From the NCBI RefSeq assembly GCF_001499855.1, contig NZ_LQIK01000001.1, positions 124,001-188,000 of the forward strand: a stretch of DNA of 64,000 nucleotides, given 5' to 3'. Both the position numbers and the translations under genes were made by a program. Of the stretch, positions 27,717 through 36,426 are shown piece by piece; position 1 is the first letter of the stretch; each line of letters opens with the position of its first letter. Below the pieces are notes generated by a model. That model had not been told where the DNA came from and searched no databases. It saw only the letters and a list, made by a program, of their open reading frames with translations. The stretch comes from Mycobacterium sp. GA-0227b (GTDB lineage: Bacteria; Actinomycetota; Actinomycetes; Mycobacteriales; Mycobacteriaceae).

Positions 27717-28858
27717 CCGCATACCGCTCCAGCTGGCTCGACGACGACCTCGACGCGCTGCGCGAACTAGCCCGCTCGTTTTGCGAGAAGGAGATCAAGC
27801 CCAACGCCGAGAGGTTCATCGATCAGCATCACGTCGACCGCGAGCTGTGGACCAAGGCCGGCGAGCTGGGCCTGCTATGCATGTCGATTCCCGAGGAATA
27901 CGGCGGCGGCGGAGGAACTTTCGCGCACGAGGCGGTTCTCATGGAGGAGCAGGCGCGCATCGGCGACACGTCGTGGGGCCAGTCGGTGCACAGCGGGATC
28001 GTCGCGCACTACCTCAACGCGTACGGCACCGACGAACAGAAGCGGCAGTGGCTGCCGAAGATGGCCAGAGGCGAGGTGGTCGCGGCGATCGCGATGACCG
28101 AGCCCGGTACCGGCTCAGATCTGCAGGCCGTCAAGACCAAAGCCATCCGCGAGGGTGACGAGTACGTGGTCAACGGTTCGAAGACCTTCATCACCAACGG
28201 TGCTCAGGCCGATCTGATCGTCGTTGTCGCCAAGACCGACACCTCCGAAGGGGCGAGCGGGATCTCGCTGGTGCTGGTCGAGGCCGACCGACCGGGGTTC
28301 CGGCGCGGGCGCGTGCTGGACAAGATCGGCCAGAGGGGCCAGGACACCTCCGAACTTTTCTTCGAGGACGTCCGGATTCCGACATCGAACCTGCTCGGCA
28401 CCGAAGAGGGCCAAGGGTTCGTGCAGCTCATGCTCCAACTGCCGCAGGAGCGATTGATCATCGCGGTCGGTGCGGCCGCGGGCGTCGAGGAGGCGTTGGC
28501 GCAGACCGTGCAATACACCAAGGACCGGCACGCGTTCGGCAAGCCGCTGTTCGCGTTCCAGAACACCAAGTTCAAACTCGCCGAAGTGGCCACCGAGGCG
28601 CGCATTGCGCGGGTGTTCGTCGACGACTGCGTGTCGCGGCATCTGCGCGGCGAACTCGACATCCCCACGGTCGCGATGGCGAAATGGTGGACCACCGAAC
28701 GCTCGATGGCCGCGCTCGACGAATGCCTGCAACTCCATGGTGGCTATGGATACATGACCGAATATCCGATAGCGCGGGCGTGGGCCGACAACCGCGTCCA
28801 GAAGATCTACGCCGGCACCAACGAGATCATGAAGGAAATCATCGCGCGCTCCCTCTAA
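27713..28858 (+). CDS. Acyl-CoA dehydrogenase (FadE family)
   Basis: 381 residues, normal family length. FAD/CoA signature AMTEPGTGSDLQAVKT near residue 130, beta-domain YVVNGSKTFITNGAQ, and C-terminal YAGTNEIMKEIIARSL with the usual catalytic-region GTNE. Start ATG 27713 overlaps the BVMO stop by 4 bp; the frame is open upstream but this is the family-like N terminus. It probably performs the beta-oxidation step on the acyl product of this operon. Confidence 0.93.
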   Translation: MTAYRSSWLDDDLDALRELARSFCEKEIKPNAERFIDQHHVDRELWTKAGELGLLCMSIPEEYGGGGGTFAHEAVLMEEQARIGDTSWGQSVHSGIVAHYLNAYGTDEQKRQWLPKMARGEVVAAIAMTEPGTGSDLQAVKTKAIREGDEYVVNGSKTFITNGAQADLIVVVAKTDTSEGASGISLVLVEADRPGFRRGRVLDKIGQRGQDTSELFFEDVRIPTSNLLGTEEGQGFVQLMLQLPQERLIIAVGAAAGVEEALAQTVQYTKDRHAFGKPLFAFQNTKFKLAEVATEARIARVFVDDCVSRHLRGELDIPTVAMAKWWTTERSMAALDECLQLHGGYGYMTEYPIARAWADNRVQKIYAGTNEIMKEIIARSL

Positions 28859-28904
28859 CGGTTATGGTCGCGCCCGGGGGATCTTCGTATCGCCGGCCGC
28901 GTCA

Positions 28905-29525
28905 TCAGCCCCCAGGCAGCAGGGCCGCATCGAAGAACGCCAGCTCCAGCCGCATCGCCCGCCGGTAGGCAGTACGCGCGGAGGGGACGTCATCGGCGTG
29001 CTGATCGAGCAGTCGTTCCAGCAGTGCAGCCACGTCCTCGAAGCCCGGATCGGCATAGGTCTGCACCCATTGGGCGTACGGTCCGGCGGTGTCGGCGTCC
29101 AACGTGGTTCCGATGTGCGCGTAGAGCCGCATGCACGGTGTCATCGCCGCGCACACCACCCCGAGATCACCAGTGGCGGCGGTGGCCAGCAGGAACTCGG
29201 TGTAGGCCAGCGTCGCCGCGGCAGGCTCGACGCCAGCCATGTCGATCCCCCACGACGCCGCATACGACGCGTGCAACCCGAGTTCCTCACGCACCCCGGC
29301 GAGCAAATCGGCGAACGTCAACAAGGTGGCCGTGTCCGAGCTGCGGGCTAACGCCAAACCATAGGCACGGGCGAACGATGCGAGGAAAAACGCATCCTGT
29401 GCGATATAGCCCGCGAAGAGATCGCGGTCCAGTGAGCCGTCTCCGATACCCCGTACGAACGGGTTGGCCAGCACCTCGGCCACCACGTCAGCGTTCTCCG
29501 TCCACAACTGCGTTGCGAGCGTCAT
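28905..29525 (-). CDS. TenA/thiaminase-2 family protein
   Basis: About 206 residues, all helical, with the TenA pattern LWTENADVVAEVLANPFVRGIGDGSL, FAGYIAQDAFFLASFARAYGLAL and a late YADPGFEDVAALLERLLD. TenA proteins salvage thiamine pyrimidine or act as haem-oxygenase-fold hydrolases. No THI-box riboswitch is visible upstream. Start ATG 29525 (MTLATQLW) with GGGAGG a few bases before; an upstream GTG at 29537 is less likely. Convergent with the acyl-CoA dehydrogenase operon and apparently monocistronic. Confidence 0.85.
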   Translation of the reverse strand: MTLATQLWTENADVVAEVLANPFVRGIGDGSLDRDLFAGYIAQDAFFLASFARAYGLALARSSDTATLLTFADLLAGVREELGLHASYAASWGIDMAGVEPAAATLAYTEFLLATAATGDLGVVCAAMTPCMRLYAHIGTTLDADTAGPYAQWVQTYADPGFEDVAALLERLLDQHADDVPSARTAYRRAMRLELAFFDAALLPGG

Positions 29526-29617
29526 GCCGCCTCCCACGCCGTCTCGCAGAACCCGAGCACCTTACGAACTCTAGTCGTGCGGCGCTTGGCGATGGTTGGG
29601 GCCGAGGCGCGTAGGTC

Positions 29618-30055
29618 TCAAGTCGTGATGCGCATCTCGGCGCCCGGATGGGAGCTGAGCGTGACGACCACCGTGCCGCTACCCGTCTCGAACGTGGTGC
29701 TGGCGTAGCCGATGAAACCGTAGTGCCCGTCGATCGTCGACACGGCGGTGATGTCGCGGCTTCCCGACGCACCAGTGTCGAGATTCACCCAGTCGGCGCT
29801 CACGGTGAGTGCGCACGAACCGTCGTAAATGGCGGCGTCGTAGTGGATGGCAACGCGGACACCATCCTCGACACGATCGCCGACCTGCACAGGGGCCACT
29901 TGGGCCTCGGCGCTGACGGTACCGGCACACGTCGGGGAAGCCACGACCGGAACACGGTCGAGTTGCGCGAAGCCCTCCGCGTGCGCCGTTGCCACCCACA
30001 ACCAGGGCGCAGTCAGCGCGACAGCGAGCGCGCCGGCAGCACGAAACAGAGGCAT
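29618..30055 (-). CDS. Secreted hypothetical protein
   Basis: 145 residues with a clear Sec signal peptide (MPLFRAAGALAVALTAPWLWVATAHAEG, cleavage after AHA). The mature part is about 118 residues, beta-rich, with two Cys (PTCAGT and GSCALTV) that could form a disulfide. It fits the small exported alanine/threonine-rich proteins common in mycobacteria, but I do not recognise a family. Single gene. Confidence 0.7.
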   Translation of the reverse strand: MPLFRAAGALAVALTAPWLWVATAHAEGFAQLDRVPVVASPTCAGTVSAEAQVAPVQVGDRVEDGVRVAIHYDAAIYDGSCALTVSADWVNLDTGASGSRDITAVSTIDGHYGFIGYASTTFETGSGTVVVTLSSHPGAEMRITT

Positions 30056-30189
30056 GTCCCTGTAATCGTCGGCGCCGACGGCCGTGTTAGCGGATCAGGA
30101 GAACTTGCATACCAACGCCGGCGATGACTCTGCCCGCGGCCGCGAGTCTATTTGTTGATAGTGACCACCGACGTATCAGGAGTCCGCGC

Positions 30190-30801
30190 ATGGGCCTCAT
30201 CTACCTAGAACTGTTCGCCACCCTCGATCTCGTGGGGCAGGCACCCGGCGGTCCCGACGAGGACCCGGCGGGGTTTCCGTTCGGCGGATGGCAGGCGCCG
30301 CTGATGGACGAGGCCACCGGCGCCCAGATCGCGGATGCATACGAGGGCACGGACGCGCTGCTGCTCGGCCGGCGCACGTACGACATCTTCGCCGCCCATT
30401 GGCCGCACCAACAGGGTGAGATCGCCACGCTCTTCAACCGTGTGCCGAAGTACGTCGCCTCGCGCGGCAAGCCCGACCTTTCGTGGGCAGGGTCTACACA
30501 GCTGGGTCCCGACTTGGGGGACGCCGTGCGCGAGGTCCGCGACCGGCACGAGAACGTGAAGGTCGTCGGCAGCCTGAACCTGGTGCAGACCCTGCTGCGG
30601 GAGAAGCTCTTCGACCGTGTTGACCTCTGGGTGCACCCGCTCATGCTCGGCGTCGGAAAGAAGGTCTTCGACGACGGCACTGTGCCCACGAACGTCACGC
30701 TCCTCGAACCGCCCGCAATAAGTTCCAAGGGGACCGTGTACTTGCGTTACGGCCTCGCCGACGGCATCCCGGCGACTGGGGACATGAGTGCGACGGATTG
30801 A
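30190..30801 (+). CDS. Dihydrofolate reductase / RibD C-terminal-like protein
   Basis: About 203 residues. The RibD-C fold is seen in LLGRRTYDIFAAHWP near residue 60, VKVVGSLNLVQTLLREKLFDRVDLWVHPLMLG (cited in part) and GVGKKVFDDG. Members reduce pteridine- or riboflavin-like substrates with NADPH, or are of unknown use. Start ATG 30190 gives the family-like MGLIYLELFATLDL; the longer frame from 30124 does not look real. Confidence 0.82.
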   Translation: MGLIYLELFATLDLVGQAPGGPDEDPAGFPFGGWQAPLMDEATGAQIADAYEGTDALLLGRRTYDIFAAHWPHQQGEIATLFNRVPKYVASRGKPDLSWAGSTQLGPDLGDAVREVRDRHENVKVVGSLNLVQTLLREKLFDRVDLWVHPLMLGVGKKVFDDGTVPTNVTLLEPPAISSKGTVYLRYGLADGIPATGDMSATD

Positions 30802-30899
30802 AGGGAGCTGTCGACACTGAACCCACCTTCGGTTGGCCCGAACACGCCGTCACCACGCACAGCGCATGACAGGCTGGTAGGTCGAACGAAAGGCCAGTG

Positions 30900-33173
30900 A
30901 TGTTCGACCCGAAGACGGTCGTCGCCGAGATGACGCTTGCGGAGAAGGCCGCGCTCGTCACCGGCGGCGACATGTGGTCGACAGTGGGAATCGATCGGTT
31001 GAACGTGCCGTCGCTGACCTTGACCGATGGACCGCACGGCGTGCGGCGGATGGCCGAAGGTGCTGCGCCGCAGAACTTCTACGAGTGCGAGCCGGCGACG
31101 GCGTTCCCGACCGCAGCGGCGACCGGATCGTCGTGGGACCCGCAACTGCTCGAGGAGATCGGCGCCGCACTCGGCGCAGAGAGCCGCGCATTGGGAGTCG
31201 ACGTCCTGCTCGGCCCGGGCGTGAATATCAAGCGGAGCCCGTTGTGCGGACGCAACTTCGAATACTTCTCCGAAGACCCGGTGTTGTCCGGCGAACTGGG
31301 CGCCGCATGGGTACGGGGCCTTCAGCGCTGCGGTGTCGGCGCGTCGGTCAAGCACTTCGCGGCCAACAATCAAGAGACCCATCGCATGCGGGTCAGCGCA
31401 GAGGTCGATGAACGAACACTGCGTGAAATCTACCTGCCGGCATTCGAGCACATCGTCCGGGACGCAAACCCGGCCACGGTGATGGCAGCCTACAACGCCG
31501 TCAATGGTGTTCCGGCAGCCCGGAATCCGTGGCTACTCACCGAGATTCTTCGCGACGACTGGCAGTTCGCCGGTGTCGTCGTGTCCGACTGGGGCGCGGT
31601 GGTCGATCCGGTTGCATCCCTGCAAGCCGGGCTCGATCTCATCATGCCCGGGACCGGCGGCGGTGCGGCAGCGGCGACTGTGCTGCAGTCCGTCGCGAGC
31701 GGAACTCTCGAGGAGTCGGTTGTCGACCGAGCCGCCGAGCGGATCCTGGCGATGGCAGCGCGTCTGCTCAACGACCGCGACACAGACGTCGGGGTGGTCG
31801 ACCGGGATCGTCATCATCGCCTGGCTCGCCGGGCTGCCGCCGAGTCGGCGGTGCTCCTCACCAATGACGGTCTGCTTCCGCTTGATCCGGCGCGCCGCGG
31901 GCCTGTGGCGGTCATCGGCGAGTTCGCCCGGACCCCGCGCTACCAAGGCGGCGGAAGCTCCCACGTGCGCCCAACCCGTATCGAATCAGCACTGACCGAG
32001 TTGACTGCCATCGTCGACGGTCGGTGCGAGATCCGATTCGCGCCCGGGTTCACCCTCGACGACTCAGCTCCCGAAGCGTTGCTCGCCGATGCCATGGCGG
32101 CGGCGCGGGGTGCCGAGGTCGTGCTGATGTTCCTCGGCCTACCTGAGGTCGCCGAATCGGAGGGCTTCGACCGCACGACGCTCGAACTGCCCGCCGATCA
32201 ACTCCGACTGCTGGGCGCAGTGGCCTCCGTGAATCCCAACATCGCGGTGGTCCTGAGCAACGGCGGTGTTGTGCTGACAGCCGGCGTCGAGCAGCACGCC
32301 CGCGCCGTCCTCGAGATGTGGCTCCCGGGACAAGGAGGCGGGGGTGCGGCCGCCGACATCCTGTTCGGGCTGGCCGAGCCGGGCGGGCGGCTCGCCGAGA
32401 CGATTCCCTGGGTATTGACCGACACCCCGGCCTACTGCAACTTCCCGGGCACCGCGCAGCGGGTGCTGTACGGCGAGCGGCACTATGTCGGCTACCGCTG
32501 GTACGACACGACACATCGCGCCGTCGCCCACCCATTCGGACATGGCCTGTCCTACACCACCTTCGACTACAGCGACCTTCGTGTCGACGTGCCGGATCCC
32601 GGGCGAAGCGAGGCGACGGTGTCGTTCACGGTCACCAACACCGGCGGCCGAGCCGGAAGCGACGTCGCACAGATCTACGTCAGCGACCTGGCCGCGTCGG
32701 TCGACCGGCCGCAGCGTGAACTCAAGGCATTCCGCAAGGTGCATTTAGCGCCCGGGCAAAGTCAACAGGTCGAAATAGGCTTGAGTGAACGTGATTTCGC
32801 GTTCTGGGACGACCAGCGCGGGGCCTGGACCGTCGAACCCGGCACGTTCCGGATTGCTGTCGGCGCGTCCTCACGTGACCTGCGTTTGGCGTCCGACATC
32901 GATCTCACCGTGCCCGTTCCCGCCTTGCCCCTGACAGTCCACTCGTCGGTCGGGGAGTGGATGGCCAGGCCGGACGGACGCGAGGCGTTGCTGAAGTTGA
33001 TGGCGGAAGGCGACAATGCTCAGGCATCAACGCTGCAGCAGCACCCCGAATTACTGCGCATGGTGGCGTCGATGCCGTTGAGCCACGTGCTCACCCTCTC
33101 GGGGCGAACGCTCCCGTCGGCCGCCACGGCGGCGCTGCTCAACGCGGTGAACAACACCGACGATGGGCCGTAA
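30900..33173 (+). CDS. Glycoside hydrolase family 3 beta-glucosidase
   Basis: About 757 residues with the full GH3 layout: N-terminal barrel (LTDGPHGVRRM; GPGVNIKRSPLCGRNFEYFSEDP; ASVKHFAANNQETHR), nucleophile Asp230 in VVSDWGAV, the second alpha/beta domain (GEFARTPRYQGGGSSHV) and a C-terminal fibronectin-III-like domain (VTNTGGRAGSDVAQIYV; ELKAFRKV). No signal peptide, so it acts inside the cell on imported beta-glucosides or xylosides. ATG 30900 is preceded by a GTG at 30897. Single gene. Confidence 0.95.
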   Translation: MFDPKTVVAEMTLAEKAALVTGGDMWSTVGIDRLNVPSLTLTDGPHGVRRMAEGAAPQNFYECEPATAFPTAAATGSSWDPQLLEEIGAALGAESRALGVDVLLGPGVNIKRSPLCGRNFEYFSEDPVLSGELGAAWVRGLQRCGVGASVKHFAANNQETHRMRVSAEVDERTLREIYLPAFEHIVRDANPATVMAAYNAVNGVPAARNPWLLTEILRDDWQFAGVVVSDWGAVVDPVASLQAGLDLIMPGTGGGAAAATVLQSVASGTLEESVVDRAAERILAMAARLLNDRDTDVGVVDRDRHHRLARRAAAESAVLLTNDGLLPLDPARRGPVAVIGEFARTPRYQGGGSSHVRPTRIESALTELTAIVDGRCEIRFAPGFTLDDSAPEALLADAMAAARGAEVVLMFLGLPEVAESEGFDRTTLELPADQLRLLGAVASVNPNIAVVLSNGGVVLTAGVEQHARAVLEMWLPGQGGGGAAADILFGLAEPGGRLAETIPWVLTDTPAYCNFPGTAQRVLYGERHYVGYRWYDTTHRAVAHPFGHGLSYTTFDYSDLRVDVPDPGRSEATVSFTVTNTGGRAGSDVAQIYVSDLAASVDRPQRELKAFRKVHLAPGQSQQVEIGLSERDFAFWDDQRGAWTVEPGTFRIAVGASSRDLRLASDIDLTVPVPALPLTVHSSVGEWMARPDGREALLKLMAEGDNAQASTLQQHPELLRMVASMPLSHVLTLSGRTLPSAATAALLNAVNNTDDGP

Positions 33174-33259
33174 CGCCCTGTAGACGGTCGTCACTGTTCG
33201 CGGGTTCTTTCGGTCTACCGGAAATATCGACCGCGAGCTAAACGGGGTTCTCGTTCGCG

Positions 33260-33832
33260 CTATGAGCGACCGTCGACGAGCCAGAACACTGCCCGCTCGA
33301 TTGACGGCACGACGTCGGTGACGTCGATGGCGTCGCTGGCGAGTTGGCCGAGCACGCCATACACGAGGCTGGTGAGGATCCGCTCGAGATCCTGAGCGAA
33401 CTGGGGATCAGCGTGGGCGAGGACATCGCGTGCCGGCGGCGTGACCGCGTCAATCCCGAGCTTGGTGAGGCGATCTCCCCCCGGCCCCGACAACGCCCGG
33501 AAGTAGGACTTGAGCAGTTGCGGATGGGTTTCCCACGGCTCGAACACCGTTCGGAATATGTGCATGAGCCCGCCGTACAACGTGGCGTCATCCGCCGGTG
33601 CGAGGTCGGCGTAACGGTTGGCGGTCAACCACCATTCGAGCGCGGCGATGATGAGTTCGTCGCGCGTGCGGTAGCGCTTGTAGATCGTCGACAGTGACAT
33701 GCGCGCGCGGCGTGCGACCTCCCTCAGCTGAACCGCCTCGTACCCTTCGGTGTCGAGCAGTTCCACGACGATGCCGATCAGAGGGTCCGACGCAACTGTC
33801 TCCAGTCGACCCTCGGTGGGTGCCGTTTGCAT
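33260..33832 (-). CDS. TetR family regulator
   Basis: About 190 residues with helix-turn-helix VQLREVARRARMSLSTIYKRYRTRDEL. It resembles the mycobacterial KstR2/TetR-like regulators of lipid genes in general form only. Start ATG 33832 (MQTAPTEG) has the strong ribosome site GGGAGG directly upstream; the frame is open to 33850. Two identical-core palindromes lie between this gene and the divergent mycofactocin-type SDR. Confidence 0.88.
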   Translation of the reverse strand: MQTAPTEGRLETVASDPLIGIVVELLDTEGYEAVQLREVARRARMSLSTIYKRYRTRDELIIAALEWWLTANRYADLAPADDATLYGGLMHIFRTVFEPWETHPQLLKSYFRALSGPGGDRLTKLGIDAVTPPARDVLAHADPQFAQDLERILTSLVYGVLGQLASDAIDVTDVVPSIERAVFWLVDGRS

Positions 33833-33851
33833 AACGCCTCCCGCGGACACG

Positions 33852-33864
33852 GTAACGATGTTAC
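33852..33864. promoter_or_regulatory. TetR operator copy 1
   Basis: GTAAC-GAT-GTTAC, a perfect 5-3-5 palindrome 20 bp upstream of the TetR start. It matches the second copy at 33878-33890 in both arms. Confidence 0.65.
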
Positions 33865-33877
33865 TGTGCGCTCGAGA

Positions 33878-33890
33878 GTAACGCCGTTAC
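33878..33890. promoter_or_regulatory. TetR operator copy 2
   Basis: GTAAC-GCC-GTTAC, same arms as copy 1, centre-to-centre distance 26 bp, in the divergent promoter of the TetR and SDR genes. Confidence 0.65.
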
Positions 33891-33943
33891 ACCACGACGG
33901 CGCGGAAAACTTCAGCCGAAATCGCAACGAAGCGAGGACAACA

Positions 33944-34774
33944 ATGGGCAGATTGGACGACCAGGTCGCCTTCATCACGGGCGTGGCCCGCGGCCAGGGC
34001 CGCAGCCATGCGGTGCGGTTGGCCAGCGAGGGCGCCAACATCATCGGCGTCGATATCTGCGCAGACATCCGGTCGAACGGATATCCGATGGCGACCGGCG
34101 ATGAGCTGGACGAGACAGTCGCGCTCGTCGAAGCCGCCGGCGGCAAGATGCTGGCGACCGTCGCTGATGTCCGCGACTTCCATCAATTGCAGTCCGCCCT
34201 CGACGCCGGTGTTGAACAGTTCGGCCGCCTTGACATCGTGTGCGCCAATGCCGGGATCGCGACGATGACGTTCCGCGAATTGACGATCGATGAAGAGCTC
34301 GAGCAGTGGACCGACGTGCTCGACGTGAACCTTGTCGGCGCCTTCCACACCGCCAGAGCCGCAATTCCACACGTGATCGGCGGACAGCGCGGCGGGTGCA
34401 TCATCTTCACCAGTTCGACCGCCGGACTTCGAGGCTTCGGCGGCATCCAGGGCGGTGGGCTGGGCTACGCGGCGTCCAAACACGGAATCGTGGGCCTGAT
34501 GCGCACACTCGCCAATGCCCTTGCTCCACATAGCATCCGCGTGAACACCGTCCATCCGACCGCCGTGCGCACCATGATGGCCGTGAATCCCGCGATGACC
34601 GCATTCCTGGAGGCCTACCCCGACGGCGGACCACACCTACAGAATCCGATGCCCGTCGACATGCTCGAACCCGAGGATGTCAGCGCGGCCATCGCTTACC
34701 TCGCTTCCGATGACGCCAAGTACGTCACCGGGGTCACCTTTCCTGTCGACGCCGGCTTCTGCAACAAGCTCTGA
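33944..34774 (+). CDS. Mycofactocin-coupled SDR family oxidoreductase
   Basis: 276 residues. SDR motifs TGVARGQGRSH, CANAG, Ser in FTSSTAG, and GYAASKHG. Between the second beta strand (GVDIC) and the DELDETVALVEAAGG helix there is an insert (ADIRSNGYPMATG), the hallmark of the mycofactocin-coupled SDR subfamily, in which NAD is tightly held and mycofactocin accepts electrons. Start ATG 33944 with GCGAGGA upstream. It shares one base (TGATG) with the carboxymuconolactone-decarboxylase-like gene. Likely substrate is an alcohol. Confidence 0.88.
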   Translation: MGRLDDQVAFITGVARGQGRSHAVRLASEGANIIGVDICADIRSNGYPMATGDELDETVALVEAAGGKMLATVADVRDFHQLQSALDAGVEQFGRLDIVCANAGIATMTFRELTIDEELEQWTDVLDVNLVGAFHTARAAIPHVIGGQRGGCIIFTSSTAGLRGFGGIQGGGLGYAASKHGIVGLMRTLANALAPHSIRVNTVHPTAVRTMMAVNPAMTAFLEAYPDGGPHLQNPMPVDMLEPEDVSAAIAYLASDDAKYVTGVTFPVDAGFCNKL

Positions 34775-35589
34775 TGACCACAACTGATGCCGTCCACACC
34801 AGCCGCCGCGAGCGCGGACTGCGCGCCTTCACCGAGGTGATGACGGTCGAACCACCCACCGACACCACTCCCGCGATCGCCGAGGGACTGATCGACTTCG
34901 TCTTCGCCGACGTGTGGACGCGCTCGGTGCTCAGCCGGCGGGACCGCCGGTTCGTCACGCTGGCATGTGTGGCAGCGGCCGACGCCGACGCACCGCTGGA
35001 GCAGCACATCTACGCCGCCCTGAAAAGCGGTGACATCTCGATCACCGAAATGCGCGAAGCGGTCCTGCATTTCGCTGTCTACGCCGGATGGCCCAAGGCG
35101 TCGCGGTTCAACATCTTCGTCGACATTCAGTGGCAACGAATTCACGATGAACGTGGCGAGGCGCCTCCCCCGCCAGAACCACTTCTCCCGCTGCCCACCG
35201 AGAGCGACCCCGAGAAGCGCCTCCAGGGCGGGGAACAGGCGTTCGTCGACGTCAACTGCATCCCATTCGCGCCCCCCAGAGACGACCCCTATCAAGGTGC
35301 GGGCATCCTCAATTTCGTCTTCGGCGAGATGTGGCGGCGGCCGGGCCTGGGCATGAAGGAGCGGCGCCTCATCACCGTGGCGTGCGTGGCGTTCCAGGAC
35401 GCCGATATCCCCATCCTGTCGCACGTGTACGCGGCGCTGAAGAGTGGCGACATTTCTTTCGACGAGATGGACGAAGTCGCATTGCAGTTCACCGCGTATT
35501 ACGGCTGCGCCAAAGGGTTCCGGCTGAACCAGGTCATCGGTGAACAGAAGCGGCGCGTGCTCGCCGAGGCCGCCGACGCGCAAGGTTGA
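34774..35589 (+). CDS. Tandem carboxymuconolactone-decarboxylase-like protein
   Basis: 271 residues with two copies of the CMD/AhpD fold. Copy 1 spans about 45-115 (LIDFVFADVWTRSVLSRRDRRFVTLACVAAADADAPLEQHIYAAL, cited in part) and copy 2 about 175-255 (ILNFVFGEMWRRPGLGMKERRLITVACVAF). Both share the pattern F.F...W.R..L...RR..T.ACVA...AD.P...H.YAALKSGDIS. No CxxC peroxidatic motif is seen, so a decarboxylase/lactonase-like or unknown role is more likely than AhpD-type peroxidase. Translationally coupled to the SDRs on both sides. Confidence 0.85.
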   Translation: MTTTDAVHTSRRERGLRAFTEVMTVEPPTDTTPAIAEGLIDFVFADVWTRSVLSRRDRRFVTLACVAAADADAPLEQHIYAALKSGDISITEMREAVLHFAVYAGWPKASRFNIFVDIQWQRIHDERGEAPPPPEPLLPLPTESDPEKRLQGGEQAFVDVNCIPFAPPRDDPYQGAGILNFVFGEMWRRPGLGMKERRLITVACVAFQDADIPILSHVYAALKSGDISFDEMDEVALQFTAYYGCAKGFRLNQVIGEQKRRVLAEAADAQG

Positions 35590-35603
35590 CGGAGGCCGCG
35601 GAC

Positions 35604-36401
35604 GTGGAGTCATTGCGTGACAAGGTTGCAGTCGTCACCGGCGGGGGCAGCGGCATCGGCCGCGCGGCCGCACTCTCGCTGTCCCGCCGCGGCGCATCGA
35701 TCGTCGTCGCCGACGTCAACCCGGATCGCGCGGCTTCGGTCGCCGAAGAGATCCGGGACCAAGGTGCACGATCGATCAGCGTTCCGTGTGATGTGGCCGA
35801 CGAGGACAGCTTCGAGTCGCTCAGGGATGTCGTGCTCGACCAGTTCGGCCGGGTGGACGTCGTGATGAACAACGTCGGCGTGCTCACCCGCGGTCTACCC
35901 GAGCACCTTCCGCTCACCGAATGGCAGCGCATCATGAACATCAACCTGATGTCCTACGTGCGCAGCAACATCGCCTTCTTGCCGACGTTGCTCGACCAGG
36001 GCAGCGGGCACATCGTCAACACCGCTTCCTTCGCAGGCCTTTTCACCTACTCCTACGACCGACTGCCGTACGCGGTGTCGAAGGCGGGCGTCATCCAACT
36101 CTCCGAAGGACTGCGGCTCTACCTGGCGCCGCGCGGGATCGGCGTGACGGTCCTGTGCCCGGGACCGGTGATCACCAACATCATCGAATCGCTTCCGCCG
36201 TCCTTCGGCCCCGAACCCGAGATGCGTGGGCCCGGAACGCAATTCGCACTACTGACGCCCGAGGAAGTCGGTGAGCAAGTCGCCGAGGCGATCCTCAGTG
36301 ACACGTTCATGGTCTATACCCACCCGCAAGTGCGTGACGTCCTCGTAAGCCGCGCGTCGGACTGGAATGCGTTCATCGACGAACGGACACGCACCATATG
36401 A
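35604..36401 (+). CDS. Short-chain dehydrogenase/reductase
   Basis: About 265 residues. TGGGSGIGRAAAL, VMNNVG, Ser in VNTASFAG and YAVSKAG are present; the C-terminal half is somewhat divergent (VLCPGPVITNIIESLP). GTG 35604 is chosen because GGAGG lies 8 bp before it; TTG 35586, overlapping the preceding stop, is the alternative. Third gene of the TetR-controlled operon with the mycofactocin-type SDR and the tandem CMD protein. Confidence 0.88.
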   Translation: MESLRDKVAVVTGGGSGIGRAAALSLSRRGASIVVADVNPDRAASVAEEIRDQGARSISVPCDVADEDSFESLRDVVLDQFGRVDVVMNNVGVLTRGLPEHLPLTEWQRIMNINLMSYVRSNIAFLPTLLDQGSGHIVNTASFAGLFTYSYDRLPYAVSKAGVIQLSEGLRLYLAPRGIGVTVLCPGPVITNIIESLPPSFGPEPEMRGPGTQFALLTPEEVGEQVAEAILSDTFMVYTHPQVRDVLVSRASDWNAFIDERTRTI

Positions 36402-36426
36402 CCCGCACAGACCGGGTGTTGGTCGT

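Noticed and set aside
28905..29620. TPP riboswitch upstream of the TenA gene
   Set aside because: No CUGAGA-type THI-box is visible in the 80 bp upstream of the start.
32050..32744. Minus-strand open frames opposite the GH3 gene
   Set aside because: Shadow frames of a strongly supported GH3 gene; no family features.
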